DNA of 64,000 bases from Stemphylium vesicarium (Eukaryota; Ascomycota; Dothideomycetes; Pleosporales; Pleosporaceae): assembly GCA_004380135.1 (NCBI GenBank), contig QXCR01000068.1, positions 117,545 through 181,544 of the forward strand, given 5' to 3'. This document shows, piece by piece, positions 35,636 through 45,490 of this stretch. The position numbers were made by a program, and so were the translations under genes. Under the pieces are notes generated by a model. That model saw only the letters and a list, made by a program, of their open reading frames with translations, made no database searches and was not told the origin of the DNA. Within the stretch, counting starts at the first letter, position 1; each line of letters begins with the position of its first letter.

Positions 35636-36315
35636 CCTGTGATTGTGCAGTACAATGGAAGAGCGTAGGTTGTTTAGAGACAGACGGGAAAGCGGAAAGA
35701 GGGTGGTCGGCGCTCTGGGAATAGAGAAGATGTAAATGAATGCAAGTGACGTCTTGACAACAAACGCATCGAGGGCGGCATCCAAAACCGAGAGTAGCTA
35801 ACCCTTTTTTCGGGACCAGCAGCAGCCTGAAGCGTATGAGGCACTTGTTTTGCAGATAGGGGAAGCTCAGACGTGTGCACGAACAATAATCTGGTGCGCG
35901 CGCTCATAAGGGTGACGGCATTTCAGAGATGATGGAATGATGACAGGATGGCAGCGCTGGAAAGCCCTAGAAATGCGAGCGATGGCAGCATGGTAAGTGT
36001 TTGTATTGAGGTTGCTCTCAGATCAGACCTCGGGATGGTCAAATGCCGGCTCACGTGCTTATCGAGCTAGCCGGCTTATATAATGACACTTGGCATCGCG
36101 GGGCCTTCTTCCGACCATCTCTCAACCACCGTATCTTTACATGCGTTATCGTTACTTGCGACACTGAGTCTTAAGTGCCCGACATATCAGGAAAGCGTTA
36201 TGACATGTTCTCAAATGCTTACCATACACCCGATTACTATTAGATACTTAGCCAAGCTTCTTCATGACATATCTCGCGCATTAGAGTACAACTAGTCACT
36301 ACTTGCCTGACTTGA
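35636..36315. other. intergenic, no gene seen
   Basis: This stretch holds the presumptive promoter of the APH-like kinase (35.6-36.0 kb), then sequence with no coding signal up to the coiled-coil fragment. Confidence 0.55.
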
Positions 36316-36687
36316 GCTGACTTTTCCCATCGCAATTGTAGGAAGGGCACGAAGAAGAATTTGAAGCGGGCTGTGGTGTGTGAGGAGATGGAGGCGAAGG
36401 AAAGGGCGAAGGGGAGGGTGGAGGAGAGGGTGGAGGAGAGGGTCAAAAGCAGGGTCGAGTATTTGTATGAGAGGGCGAGGGAGTTGTAGAGCACTGGTGG
36501 GGGGTTCGATGTTAGGAAGCATCCGAAGGTTCAGATGCCGGGTTTGTTCGATGAGGTGGATGTTTTTGCGGGGCTGAAGGAGGGTGAGGTTGGGGAGTTG
36601 GAGATGGGCGAGATGCTTACGGAACTTGAGACTGAGATGTTGGGGGAGATTGAGAATGGAATGCGGTCGCTTGAGCTTGGGGCGTAG
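36316..36687 (+). pseudogene. coiled-coil gene fragment with in-frame TAG
   Basis: A plus-strand frame opens at 36316 and ends at TAG 36685-36687, broken by TAG at 36487-36489. The translated text is strongly charged and helical, with repeated RVEERVEERV before the break and GFDVRKHPKVQMPGLFDEVD and LKEGEVGELEMGEML after it. A plausible acceptor (CTGAC branch, then TTGTAG) ends at 36341, so this could be the last exon of a gene whose 5' part is missing. I do not recognise the family. No start codon with a credible upstream exon is visible, which together with the internal stop favours a decayed remnant. Confidence 0.5.
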
Positions 36688-36983
36688 GTTTGTTTGTGGT
36701 GCGTGCGCGGCTCGGCGTGATTACCCGATGTGTTGCTTGGTTGTGGTTTCCTGTCTTCTTTTCGGCTTTCGACCCTGCCGCGGCTTGTATCCTGTACTTT
36801 TTGGCCTTCGCCCCTCACGGTCATACTCTTTAAAGCAGTGAGACTCCTAATAGTTGTGTACCTCATAAAATTGCTCCTAGCCTATCGGAACGCCTTGACA
36901 TTTTGACTATGGTTATGCCCTTAACCCCAAACCCGCTTTTCACGTGACTGTTTTCCCCTATACTGCCTATGTAGGTACCCTTC

Positions 36984-39688
36984 TCATCTTCGCTTGCTGT
37001 ATTCCCAGCCGCAATTAAGTAGCAACTGCCGGATCGGACCCTTGCACTGTTCCTCAGCTTCATGGACCATGCGGTCCAAATCAGCCTGCATCTTCAACAC
37101 GGCCTCATTTTGCCTTCGGAGTGCGCCAAGTTGTTCGTATGATGGTTTGATATCCTGGATTGTTTTTTCGATAGCCTGCACTCCGGTTTTCTTGAGATTC
37201 TCCCTTATGCTTTTCTAGGAAGCCTCGACCTTGATAGGAATGTTGTCAAAAGGCCCTTGGGGCTCGCACATGACGTGCTCCAGCGCAGTCAATGCCTCCT
37301 GCTTGTTGAAAAGCTTTGCTGTGAATTCTAGCGCCGCCTGGTAAGGTCTTCTCATTGCGAGGCCGAAGTAATCGCCGTTGTTCTCTTCGCCGACGCGACC
37401 TTTGAGCGTTTCTAGGTACTGTTCCACTTCTCGTCCGACTTGCGCAAACATCCCTTGTAATTGAGGTTCCTTATCGCGGAGATTGTTCTCGAAGAAGTCG
37501 TAACCGATGTTTTTGTTGGCATCTTTGTGTAAGGCCTTCATCAGCTTGGCTACAGCTACCTCCATTCTCTCCCCTAAGGTCTTCATGGAAGGTGTGATAC
37601 CGTTCACGACGCGTTTGAATACCGCATCGAGCGTAATTTGCGGGTGACGAAGCAAGAGGTTGTTTCAGCTGGGCATAGGAGATGCCTTGGTCCGATGATT
37701 GCCGTGCTTGATCAAGAAACACCTTACGGTGTGGCCATGGACCCTCTTCCACTACCCTCTTCCACTCGAAAACATTCTCTCGAGCCGAGTTTTCCACGAG
37801 TTGATAGAGGCGCGGATTTCTTTCAAGAAATTATCCAGCAGTCTTTCGAAGGCTGCACGATGCGTGTCGAAATCGAAGACGAGGGTATCCTCCGGCTTCG
37901 GCTAAACTGCAGTATTGCTACATGAAAGTCTGATTAAACTAAACAGTTCCAGTAGATTTTGTGAATAAAAGCTAAGTAAGTTTGTCTCCGGCAGCTCCTT
38001 CGGGATTTCAGCGAGTTCGCCAACAAGCCTAAGGATCTGCGTGGCTTCGACAGGTAACGGCAGGTTCTGATTCCGGTCTTCATAATAACCATTTACATGT
38101 TTCATGTAGTCTTCTGCAGAGATGGTGAGTATTGTCAACTTGTTTCCGGACGGTCGGTGCCTCGTCATTAATCCTCTGCTTACTCGTCGGCCACGCTCGT
38201 GAGCAAAGACGTGTCTTTCTTCGCGATCAAGGCAGGCGATCTCGTATTCCAAGCGATCTCGTTGTTCGAAGTCGCAAGGTCGGTGAGCAGCTTTTGCGTC
38301 GTTGGCTCGCTGTTTAGCTCTTGCCAGACTCTGAAGATTTTCTCGTTCCTTCTCTTCAAAAGCAGCGTTCGTCCGATTCGAAGTATCGATGTTGGCTTCT
38401 CCCTTACTCAAAGCAACAATCAAGCGCTGCTCAGGTCTCCTCTTGTGACAATCGTTTAGGAACCCCGTGAGGAATTTGCTGTCCTTGGCCGGGCCAATTT
38501 CTTCTACAACTATTACCGCGTCGCAGCCTTGTAGATATCGATTCGCTTTGGTTTCACGGTCCTATCGGTGAGGTATTAGTTTAGATTGCAGTCATAGAGA
38601 CGAGAGGTGGATCTTGCCTTATTGATGTCACAAGGCCCTGGACAGTCGCCGATGAAGTATTGCGACCGAAACTTTCCAAAAATTTCAATCCTTTCCACAA
38701 GCGACGATTGATCGAACTCGAGCTCCTGGGCAGCCTCTTGGCTTTCGCACAAGTCGATACCGGCAAACGGCGCTATAAGCTCCCAGAGCTCCCCAGCGCT
38801 GGCGGCAGAGAGACTATCGCTATACTTTTCGACCAAAAGTAAGCAGCACTCCACCCATTTTTCACATTTCACATACGCCTCCTTCTGCGTCTCTTCATTG
38901 CTATGCACATTGCCGGAGCTTTCAAATCCAAGAAAAGCGGCAACGGTCTCATCCGAGGCGAATTCAGGGTGATCCCGAAATAAGCCCTTTAGCGCTCGCA
39001 TACTCTCTTCGCCCTGGTCAATGTGGTATACCGACGACCATCCTTCATCTCTATTCAGTCTCGCTATCACATTGGTTATGTGCAGACGTATCAAGTCTCG
39101 ACACGTTTCGCTGTCGCCAAAATGAAGCTCCGCTTGATAACATTCTTTTGCATCGGCTCGCTGGGGCGAATACACGATCGGTACACGAGTGACAGCTTAC
39201 ACACCCCCCCCCCCGTACGCCCAGAATGGCCTCTACTACACTCGACTTTCCTTGTCCTGTTCTGCCAACGACTGCTATATGCTCGGTGCTACTCTGGTAG
39301 TCTTCCAAGACTTCTTCTAGTTTAGGCCTGAGTGTAGCAACCCGCTGGGGATCTTCATCGGAATTGGTCCTTTCGAAAAATTTGGTTACAATGGTCACTA
39401 GCTCGCTCCCGGCATTAATGAAGTCGGAATGGTAGATGGATATCGCTGGTGGGGTTTCCTTTGCAATGTCGTGACAACATTTCTGATTTGCGACGTTCGA
39501 ATGCATACGTTCTTTACGTGCTCTGATTTTCCGTTTCACCCGCCGATTGGGCGATGATGCTAATGAATTGGGTAGTGTGATGATCATTGGCCCATTAAAA
39601 GAGTAAAACAAAATGATAGCAATGGAAACTCACCAGGTCGTTTTCTTGGATTTGGCACGATGCAGCGATGCCCACCTCGATGTGCCAT
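36984..39688 (-). pseudogene. large dynamin-like GTPase (SLIP-GC type), broken frame
   Basis: A multi-exon gene starts at ATG 39688. Exon 1 (39688-39634) and a 74-nt intron (39560-39633) lead to a P-loop, VVGRTGQGKSSVVEAILG. A tract of 11 G (39204-39214) then separates this frame from the next, which opens after a TAA at 39197-39199 with AVTRVPIVYS, resembling the G2 region. It continues to the switch-II-like DCPG followed by DINK. A GC-AG intron (38562-38617) joins to DRETKANRYLQGCDAVIVV. Further helical text continues to 37902. Between 37.9 and 37.65 kb the reading frame changes at least twice, with stops. The last frame has an in-frame TAG at 37215-37217 before its helical end at 36984. 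Nuclear SLIP-GC GTPases are the closest match. I judge it a pseudogene, though unusual introns could rescue some breaks. Confidence 0.65.
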
Positions 39689-41238
39689 GAAAGGTTTCAT
39701 TGCGGGGAACGCTGTAGTCTCGTGATTTTAACCGCAGGCTTGTCGTCCTCTTGCTATGGTACATTTGCCGTGAGCCTCCGTAGTGATGCCTGATGGACGA
39801 CAAGTGAGAGTATGACAGGGCATAGGACACAAAACTGAATCTGATGCCAAGCACGCTTACCTGCTCAAAGCGCTAGAGATGATACAGAAGCTGTGAGCGG
39901 ACGGCCTTGCATCGCGAAGATAGGAAATGGATTTACCCTGACTCAAATACTGTGAATGAAGGCAATCTATTGCTGATACCGTGATTATGCGGCCTATCAT
40001 TTATGGTTTGAGTTAAAGTTCAGCAGCTGGGGAGCTTTGGCAATCCAGAGCTTGATAACCAGTCGGGGTGAAACGAAGGGCCGTGAAAGCAGGCAGCTAC
40101 GTCCGTGTAGCGGTGATCGACAGATGGCTACGATGGATGTAGAGCATGAAAGGAGGGAGCACGCCTACTTGTCGCTTGAAGATCAAGATGCTCGGTATAC
40201 TTTTGCATGCGGCGAGCAGGATACCGAGTTTGACGACGCGTTCCAAGGATCGAACCTGAAGTTACACTAGTGGTACCTTGCATTCCGCACAGCGGTCTCG
40301 ATACATTGACAAGGTCGAGCCTTTGGGCCATCTTTGAATAGAGCCAGGTGAGGAAGGAATATCCAAGTGCCGGTGCGTAATTTCCGATACTGAAGCTATG
40401 AAGCCGCGTGGGCGTTGCGTGTCTTGGACATGTTTGCGGGGTCGATGGTTTTCCGCCAGGGAAGCAGGTGGGGCCGCACAGCTACTAGACAACCTACAGA
40501 GTTTCCAATAAGAAACTCTAGTGACGGGCGTGGTCATATATGCATATCATCACAGCACAGGCTCTGAGATCTGTCCTGTGTGGTTGCTGCTTACAATCTG
40601 GTACCTAGGTAGTCAATATTGATAGCACAGAAGACTCTTTGCATGTACAAACTTCGCATGCAAAGTACTGTGCCAGTGGGTAGCGAATGCATTCAGAAGT
40701 ACGCGTGAGTAGACGCTACCAAATCTCGGAGTTGGCAAGGCGAGTATATCCAATTTGACGAGATGCACACGAAGAGGAAGGGGTTCGCGATGGATTCTGA
40801 TGTGATCAAGACACGAGCCAATGCGGCATCCGGAATTTTTCTCGGCCCGGTCTTAGCGCAACGTACATTGTCAGTTCCAGAAACTTCTGCCTCCAAGGTC
40901 CCTTCTGTACATAATTCTCCTTCTCAGCCCCTTCTTTTAATTAATTGCGTTTAATTTTACATTGCCAACCTTGCGACCTGTATCTTCAGCTTTGCGCACA
41001 CAAATTGTAAGTAGTGCATTATGTTCCACCCACTGTTGAATGATGAGACACAAGCTGGCACCAGTCTGAGAAGACTTGTACTCTTTGCATGCGGATCAGC
41101 TGCATAGACTCTTTGTAGTCGTCCACTGACACACTCTCGATAAACGCGCTCTTTTGATCAGTATGAAAGTTCTGAAGCTGACAAGCCCGCAACAGAAAGC
41201 CTACCAATACCGAGCCGGCGCTCCCCCTTACCCCCACC
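39689..41238. other. intergenic, no gene seen
   Basis: About 1.55 kb lies between the divergent GTPase pseudogene and AHA1. Short open frames exist but carry no recognisable motifs or splicing pattern. The sequence becomes AT-rich near 40.9-41.0 kb, as expected before the AHA1 promoter. Confidence 0.5.
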
Positions 41239-42364
41239 ATGGTCCTCCACAATCCCAACAACTGGCACTGGGTCAACAAGGATGTCTCGGGCTGGACGCG
41301 GGAATACCTCGATAAGGAGCTCACGCAAATATCGGCAGAGCGAGATGGCGTTACAGCCAAGATCGACAAGGTTGTGAGCATGGATGGAGATGTGGATGTG
41401 AGCCAGCGCAAAGGCAAAGTCATCACCATCTTTGACGTGAAATTGAAGCTCGAATACTCAGGTATGTATCTGTCTAGCTACGTGATTGCCCAGTTGCACT
41501 CTTAGGCGAGCTGACTCGGTCGGCAGGCAAGAACAAAGAGGGCGAGGAGGCCAGCGGCACTATTACCGTCCCCGAAGTCGCTCACGACACCGAGGAAGAC
41601 GAGTATGTCGTATGTTCCCTTCGCTCACACCCTCTGTGTCTTAATCCATTTGGACTAGTCACTGACGGTTTATGTAGTTTGAGGTAGATGTGTATTCCGA
41701 GGACAGCAGCAAACAGCCCGTAAAGGAGCTAGTACGCTCTGATATCCTGCCGCAGCTGCGCAAAGCTTTCACACAGCTTGTGCCGGCGGTCATGGCCGAA
41801 CATGCAAAGGACATTCAGCATGCACCGGGCACCAACCCTAGCAGCAGTTTTCCTTCTGCCAAGGTCTACTCGAGCTCGAGTGTCAACAAGTCCAGTAGCT
41901 CCAAGACGGAAGCAACTGGCTCTCAACAGAGCAGCTCCGGAGCAGTTGTCAACGTGACCACAATCACGGACAGCACAGAGTTCCGGACAGATGCTGCCAA
42001 TCTGTTCCAGACTTTCACAGACCCTCAGCGCATAGCCGCATTCACACGCGCGCCGCCGAAGAACTTCACAGGCGCCAAGCCTGGTGGTACCTTTGAGCTC
42101 TTCGGCGGCAACGTCAGTGGAGAGTTCACTGAGCTTGAGGAACCCACCCACATTGTCCAGAAATGGCGACTTGCACAATGGCCTGCGGGGCACTACTCTA
42201 CATTGTCCATATGGTTTGACCAGAACGACGTTGATGCCGTAACGGTCATGAGAGTTGAGTGGAAGGGTGTACCAGTTGGCCAGGAAGAGCCTACCAAGAC
42301 CAACTGGGATCAGTATTATGTCCGGAGTATCAAAACGACCTTCGGCTTCGGCACGGTATTGTAG
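41239..42364 (+). CDS. AHA1: Hsp90 co-chaperone, activator of Hsp90 ATPase
   Basis: There are three exons: 41239-41461, 41527-41609 and 41678-42364. The introns are 41462-41526 and 41610-41677 (GTATGT donors; branch sites CTGAC and ACTGACGG). Together they encode 330 residues. The N-terminal Aha1 domain begins with the hallmark NPNNWHWVNKD and includes DVKLKLEYSGKN. A Ser/Thr-rich linker (~175-205) leads to the C-terminal AHSA1/START-like domain, with FTDPQRIAAFTRAPP and GGTFELFGGNVSGEF. The C-terminus has NWDQYYVRSIKTTFGFG. Aha1 binds the Hsp90 middle domain and stimulates its ATPase in the cytosol. Length is close to that of yeast Aha1. The gene looks intact. Confidence 0.97.
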
Positions 42365-43239
42365 ATGCGTGAGACTCAATCGTATCACAGTACGACACTG
42401 GAGTACGAGGCGTTGGAAGGATTTTACGACTGCATACGAAGTGATGGATCTTGAAAATTTCAACGATGAACCACAGTATAGAGACAATATGAACTCTGCT
42501 GAACGTATACACGCAACGTCCTTGTTGAAGGAGTGTTATCCTCGCATGTGCACAAAGCCGTTTTCTTGCGCAGGTTCGTTATCGATTGTTATGATATAAG
42601 CTAAACGTAGGGCGCCATCAGGTGAGGATGCGATTCGTGAGACCATTGGTACACACGTCTTGGTGCTGCCGGATTGATTTTGGAGATGCCAAGAGTCTTC
42701 CGAATATATTCTCACCTGGCGCCGAGCCAAAATACGCAGTCACAGCATATGCCGCGCTCTACTATTACGCTTGACCTTCCACCATAATCTTAAGCATCCA
42801 CTTAAGGTCCCTGATTACTCTATTATGCTTGCACGTATCACCTCTAATATAGCGGCACTTATCTGCCGTTACTCGCCAACCAGTAACCTTGTAGAAGTAG
42901 CTAGATTTTACGGGTCAATTACCTGTTGTCTAGTATTAATCACTTCGCGGCTTTAATCGCACTCTAGGTCCTCTACACCCTTCCTCCCACCCCACTCACA
43001 TGCACTACCAGTACCAGGATTTTAAGGTGCAAGTACTCTAAATTACCTAATGTATACATCAAGCCATCAATGGCTAGGAAGAGCTGGAATTGTACAAGAG
43101 ATTGCTCAAGTCCTCCCGTTGCTCAAACACCCACCTACCCCAGGGAACATATGATCTGAGAAGTTCTTTGCGGCGTCAGCGACTCAATTCTTGAGGGCCT
43201 TGGAACTCAGTATACTGGAAATCGACAGCCACCTCTAGA
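42365..43239. other. intergenic, AT-rich in its right half
   Basis: No gene is supported. The stretch 42.78-43.05 kb is AT-rich and contains several TAG/CTA-rich words, but it is too short to assign to a transposon. The promoter of the secreted sugar-dehydrogenase-like gene should lie at the right end. Confidence 0.55.
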
Positions 43240-44358
43240 ATGATGCATCTCAGACTCTCCGTCACCTACGCTCTAGTATTGGCCGCGGGTGCTTTGACCG
43301 TATCATCGCAACACCTGGTCAGTCGACAGCAGCCCTTCAAGTCGACAGCCATCGTCGACCTCGCCGAACCATGGGCTTTTGCCTTCCTGCCCGATAACCG
43401 CATCCTCGTCACCGAGAGAAAAGGCAGCCTGCGTATCGTCGACCCAGCCACCAAGTCCAAGGGCACCATCACTGGCGTGCCCGCCGTCGCCTATGCCGGT
43501 CAGGGCGGTCTCCACGACGTCGCCCTGCACCCTCAATATGCCGAGAACAGTATTGTTTATATCAGTTACGCAGAAAGCGGCTCTGGCGGGGCGGGCGGCG
43601 CAGTCGCGCGAGCCAAGCTAACACTCACTGCTGGCGGCGGCACGCTGTCCGACCTTGAGGTCATCTGGCGCCACTCGCAGAAGGCCTCTGGCGGACTCCA
43701 GTTCGCCTGTCGGTTGCTCTTTGGCCCCGATGGCACGCTGTGGATCTCATCTGGCGAAATCAACCAGATGACCCCGGCTCAGTCCATGACCACCAACCTG
43801 GGCAAGATGATCAGACTATATGACAACGGCACCGCCTTTGCAGGCAACCCGTTCGCCAACCAAGGCGCTGTCCAGGCGCAGGTCTGGTCGCTGGGCCACC
43901 GCAACCCACTCGGCATCGACTGGGACGCGCAAGGACGTCTCTGGGAAGTCGAGATGGGCCCTATGGGCGGCGACGAGCTCAACCTCATCCAGTCAGGCGC
44001 CAACTACGGCTGGCCGCTCGTGTGCGAAGGCAAACATTACGATGGCCGGACCATCCCCAAGCACAGCACACGCCCCGATTTCGCCGCACCCAAGGCATTC
44101 TGGGTTCCTGTCATCTCCCCGGCCGGTTTGATCATCTACAAAGGTGACCTCTTTGCCAGCTGGAAGGGCAATGCTATCATCACTGGTCTTAGCTCGATGT
44201 CAATTGTGCGCGCGAGCATTACTGGCGATACGGCGAAGGAAGTGCAGCGCATCACAATGGGTAAGCGCATGCGCGGTATCCGAGAAGACAAGGACGGCGC
44301 TATTTGGGTGATTGAGGACGGTGCGGGCGGTCGACTGCTGAAGCTTACCCCGAGCTGA
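43240..44358 (+). CDS. secreted PQQ-dependent sugar dehydrogenase-like beta-propeller
   Basis: A single exon encodes 372 residues. A signal peptide covers ~1-23 (YALVLAAGALTVSS). The rest matches the soluble glucose/aldose dehydrogenase (YliI, sGDH) propeller. Features are PWAFAFLPDNRILVTER in blade 1, GGLHDVALHP with the conserved His, ISSGEINQM, and GHRNPLGIDWD, whose Arg-Asn pair belongs to the cofactor site. There is also an EMGPMGGDELN segment and the motif NYGWP. Bacterial relatives oxidise aldoses using PQQ. Fungi are not known to make PQQ generally, so cofactor use here is uncertain and a lactonase-like or sorbosone dehydrogenase-like role is possible. The protein is likely extracellular. 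Confidence 0.88.
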   Translation: MMHLRLSVTYALVLAAGALTVSSQHLVSRQQPFKSTAIVDLAEPWAFAFLPDNRILVTERKGSLRIVDPATKSKGTITGVPAVAYAGQGGLHDVALHPQYAENSIVYISYAESGSGGAGGAVARAKLTLTAGGGTLSDLEVIWRHSQKASGGLQFACRLLFGPDGTLWISSGEINQMTPAQSMTTNLGKMIRLYDNGTAFAGNPFANQGAVQAQVWSLGHRNPLGIDWDAQGRLWEVEMGPMGGDELNLIQSGANYGWPLVCEGKHYDGRTIPKHSTRPDFAAPKAFWVPVISPAGLIIYKGDLFASWKGNAIITGLSSMSIVRASITGDTAKEVQRITMGKRMRGIREDKDGAIWVIEDGAGGRLLKLTPS

Positions 44359-45490
44359 AAGGCATTGTAGAGATTTGGGATCGTATGTATGTGGTTTTCG
44401 CAAAATGGTTATTTGCATGTTCTACAGCCACTGCGCAGGAATGTGCAAGCAATGTAAATGCCTGGGGATAGTGGAATGCGATAACAAGTTACACCTGTTA
44501 GAAGTATCCATGTAATACACCGGGTCTTGGAATTCCTGGTACAGAATGCTAAGCTACATGCAGGTGCAGGCTACCTGCATGCGGAGAACAACAGTTCTTG
44601 AACTCAAAGTAAGTTTCATTGAGCTCCGATTGGGGAGGATCTCCCATGCGGATTAAGCCCAGGTGGCGCCATCGGTTCCAACGTTGTGGCTGTCTCCCGC
44701 CGCCCCTGGCTTGGCCTTTTATATACACTGCATCATCTCGCGATCGTATGCTCAGACTCTGTAATACCGCCTAAATAAAACGATAAATTAACGGCGACTT
44801 CCAGCACCGAGACGCGAGCTATCTGTTAATCGCGCATTCGGATAAATCGGCCGCCGTTGTACGTACCTGCCCGAATAGGCCATAGATCGCCAGCGGCTAT
44901 CGCTACGGCCGATATCAAGCTACGCAAGCATGCACAAGCTCTCGTCATTGCATGCTTAGATGCGAGTAAAGCGGGGTAGCTTCATGCCTTTTGCAGCTTA
45001 TACGATGAGTAGGAATATCGAAAAGAGCCCCGTTCTTGACACCGCCAAGGCCTAGTATTGTTGCTGGAGAGTGATGTACAAAACACCAACACGGCCGATT
45101 GCCGGACAATAGCTATCTACTTCAGACAGGCCCTACGTACAACACGACGCCGCAGGAACGAAATGAATACCGCCGATGTCAGCACCCTAGTCACCGGGGG
45201 ATCCAGATGAATAATAGCTAGAACAATGCTTAGCCTACATGGGAAGGTCAGACGCGTGCTATCGCAGACGGCATATGGTCGATGCGGACCTGCATAAGCT
45301 TCTCGAAGAAGGAGCTACTGCTCGTCATATCTACAGGTGCTCTGCGCTCTTTCTGCACAGCAACAGCTTCCCTTCCTTTTGCTGCATCCATTGAAGTCCG
45401 TCGCGAGAACAAAAAGGTGAGCATCTCCCTCCTCAGTCTGAGCACGGCTGACGTACAAAAGTTACAGTCTCTCGCTTCACAAGCTTCACA
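44359..45490. other. intergenic, no gene seen; includes a 9-bp inverted repeat
   Basis: The only clear structure is the hairpin at 44557-44581 described separately. The remainder is mixed composition without coding signal. A short minus-strand frame at 45248-45445 has no recognisable content. Confidence 0.55.
44557..44581. repeat. inverted repeat, 9-bp arms and 7-nt loop
   Basis: CATGCAGGT and ACCTGCATG form perfect arms around GCAGGCT. The element lies 200 nt after the sugar-dehydrogenase stop codon. It could be a 3'-end hairpin or a binding site; nothing in the sequence decides between these. Confidence 0.8.
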
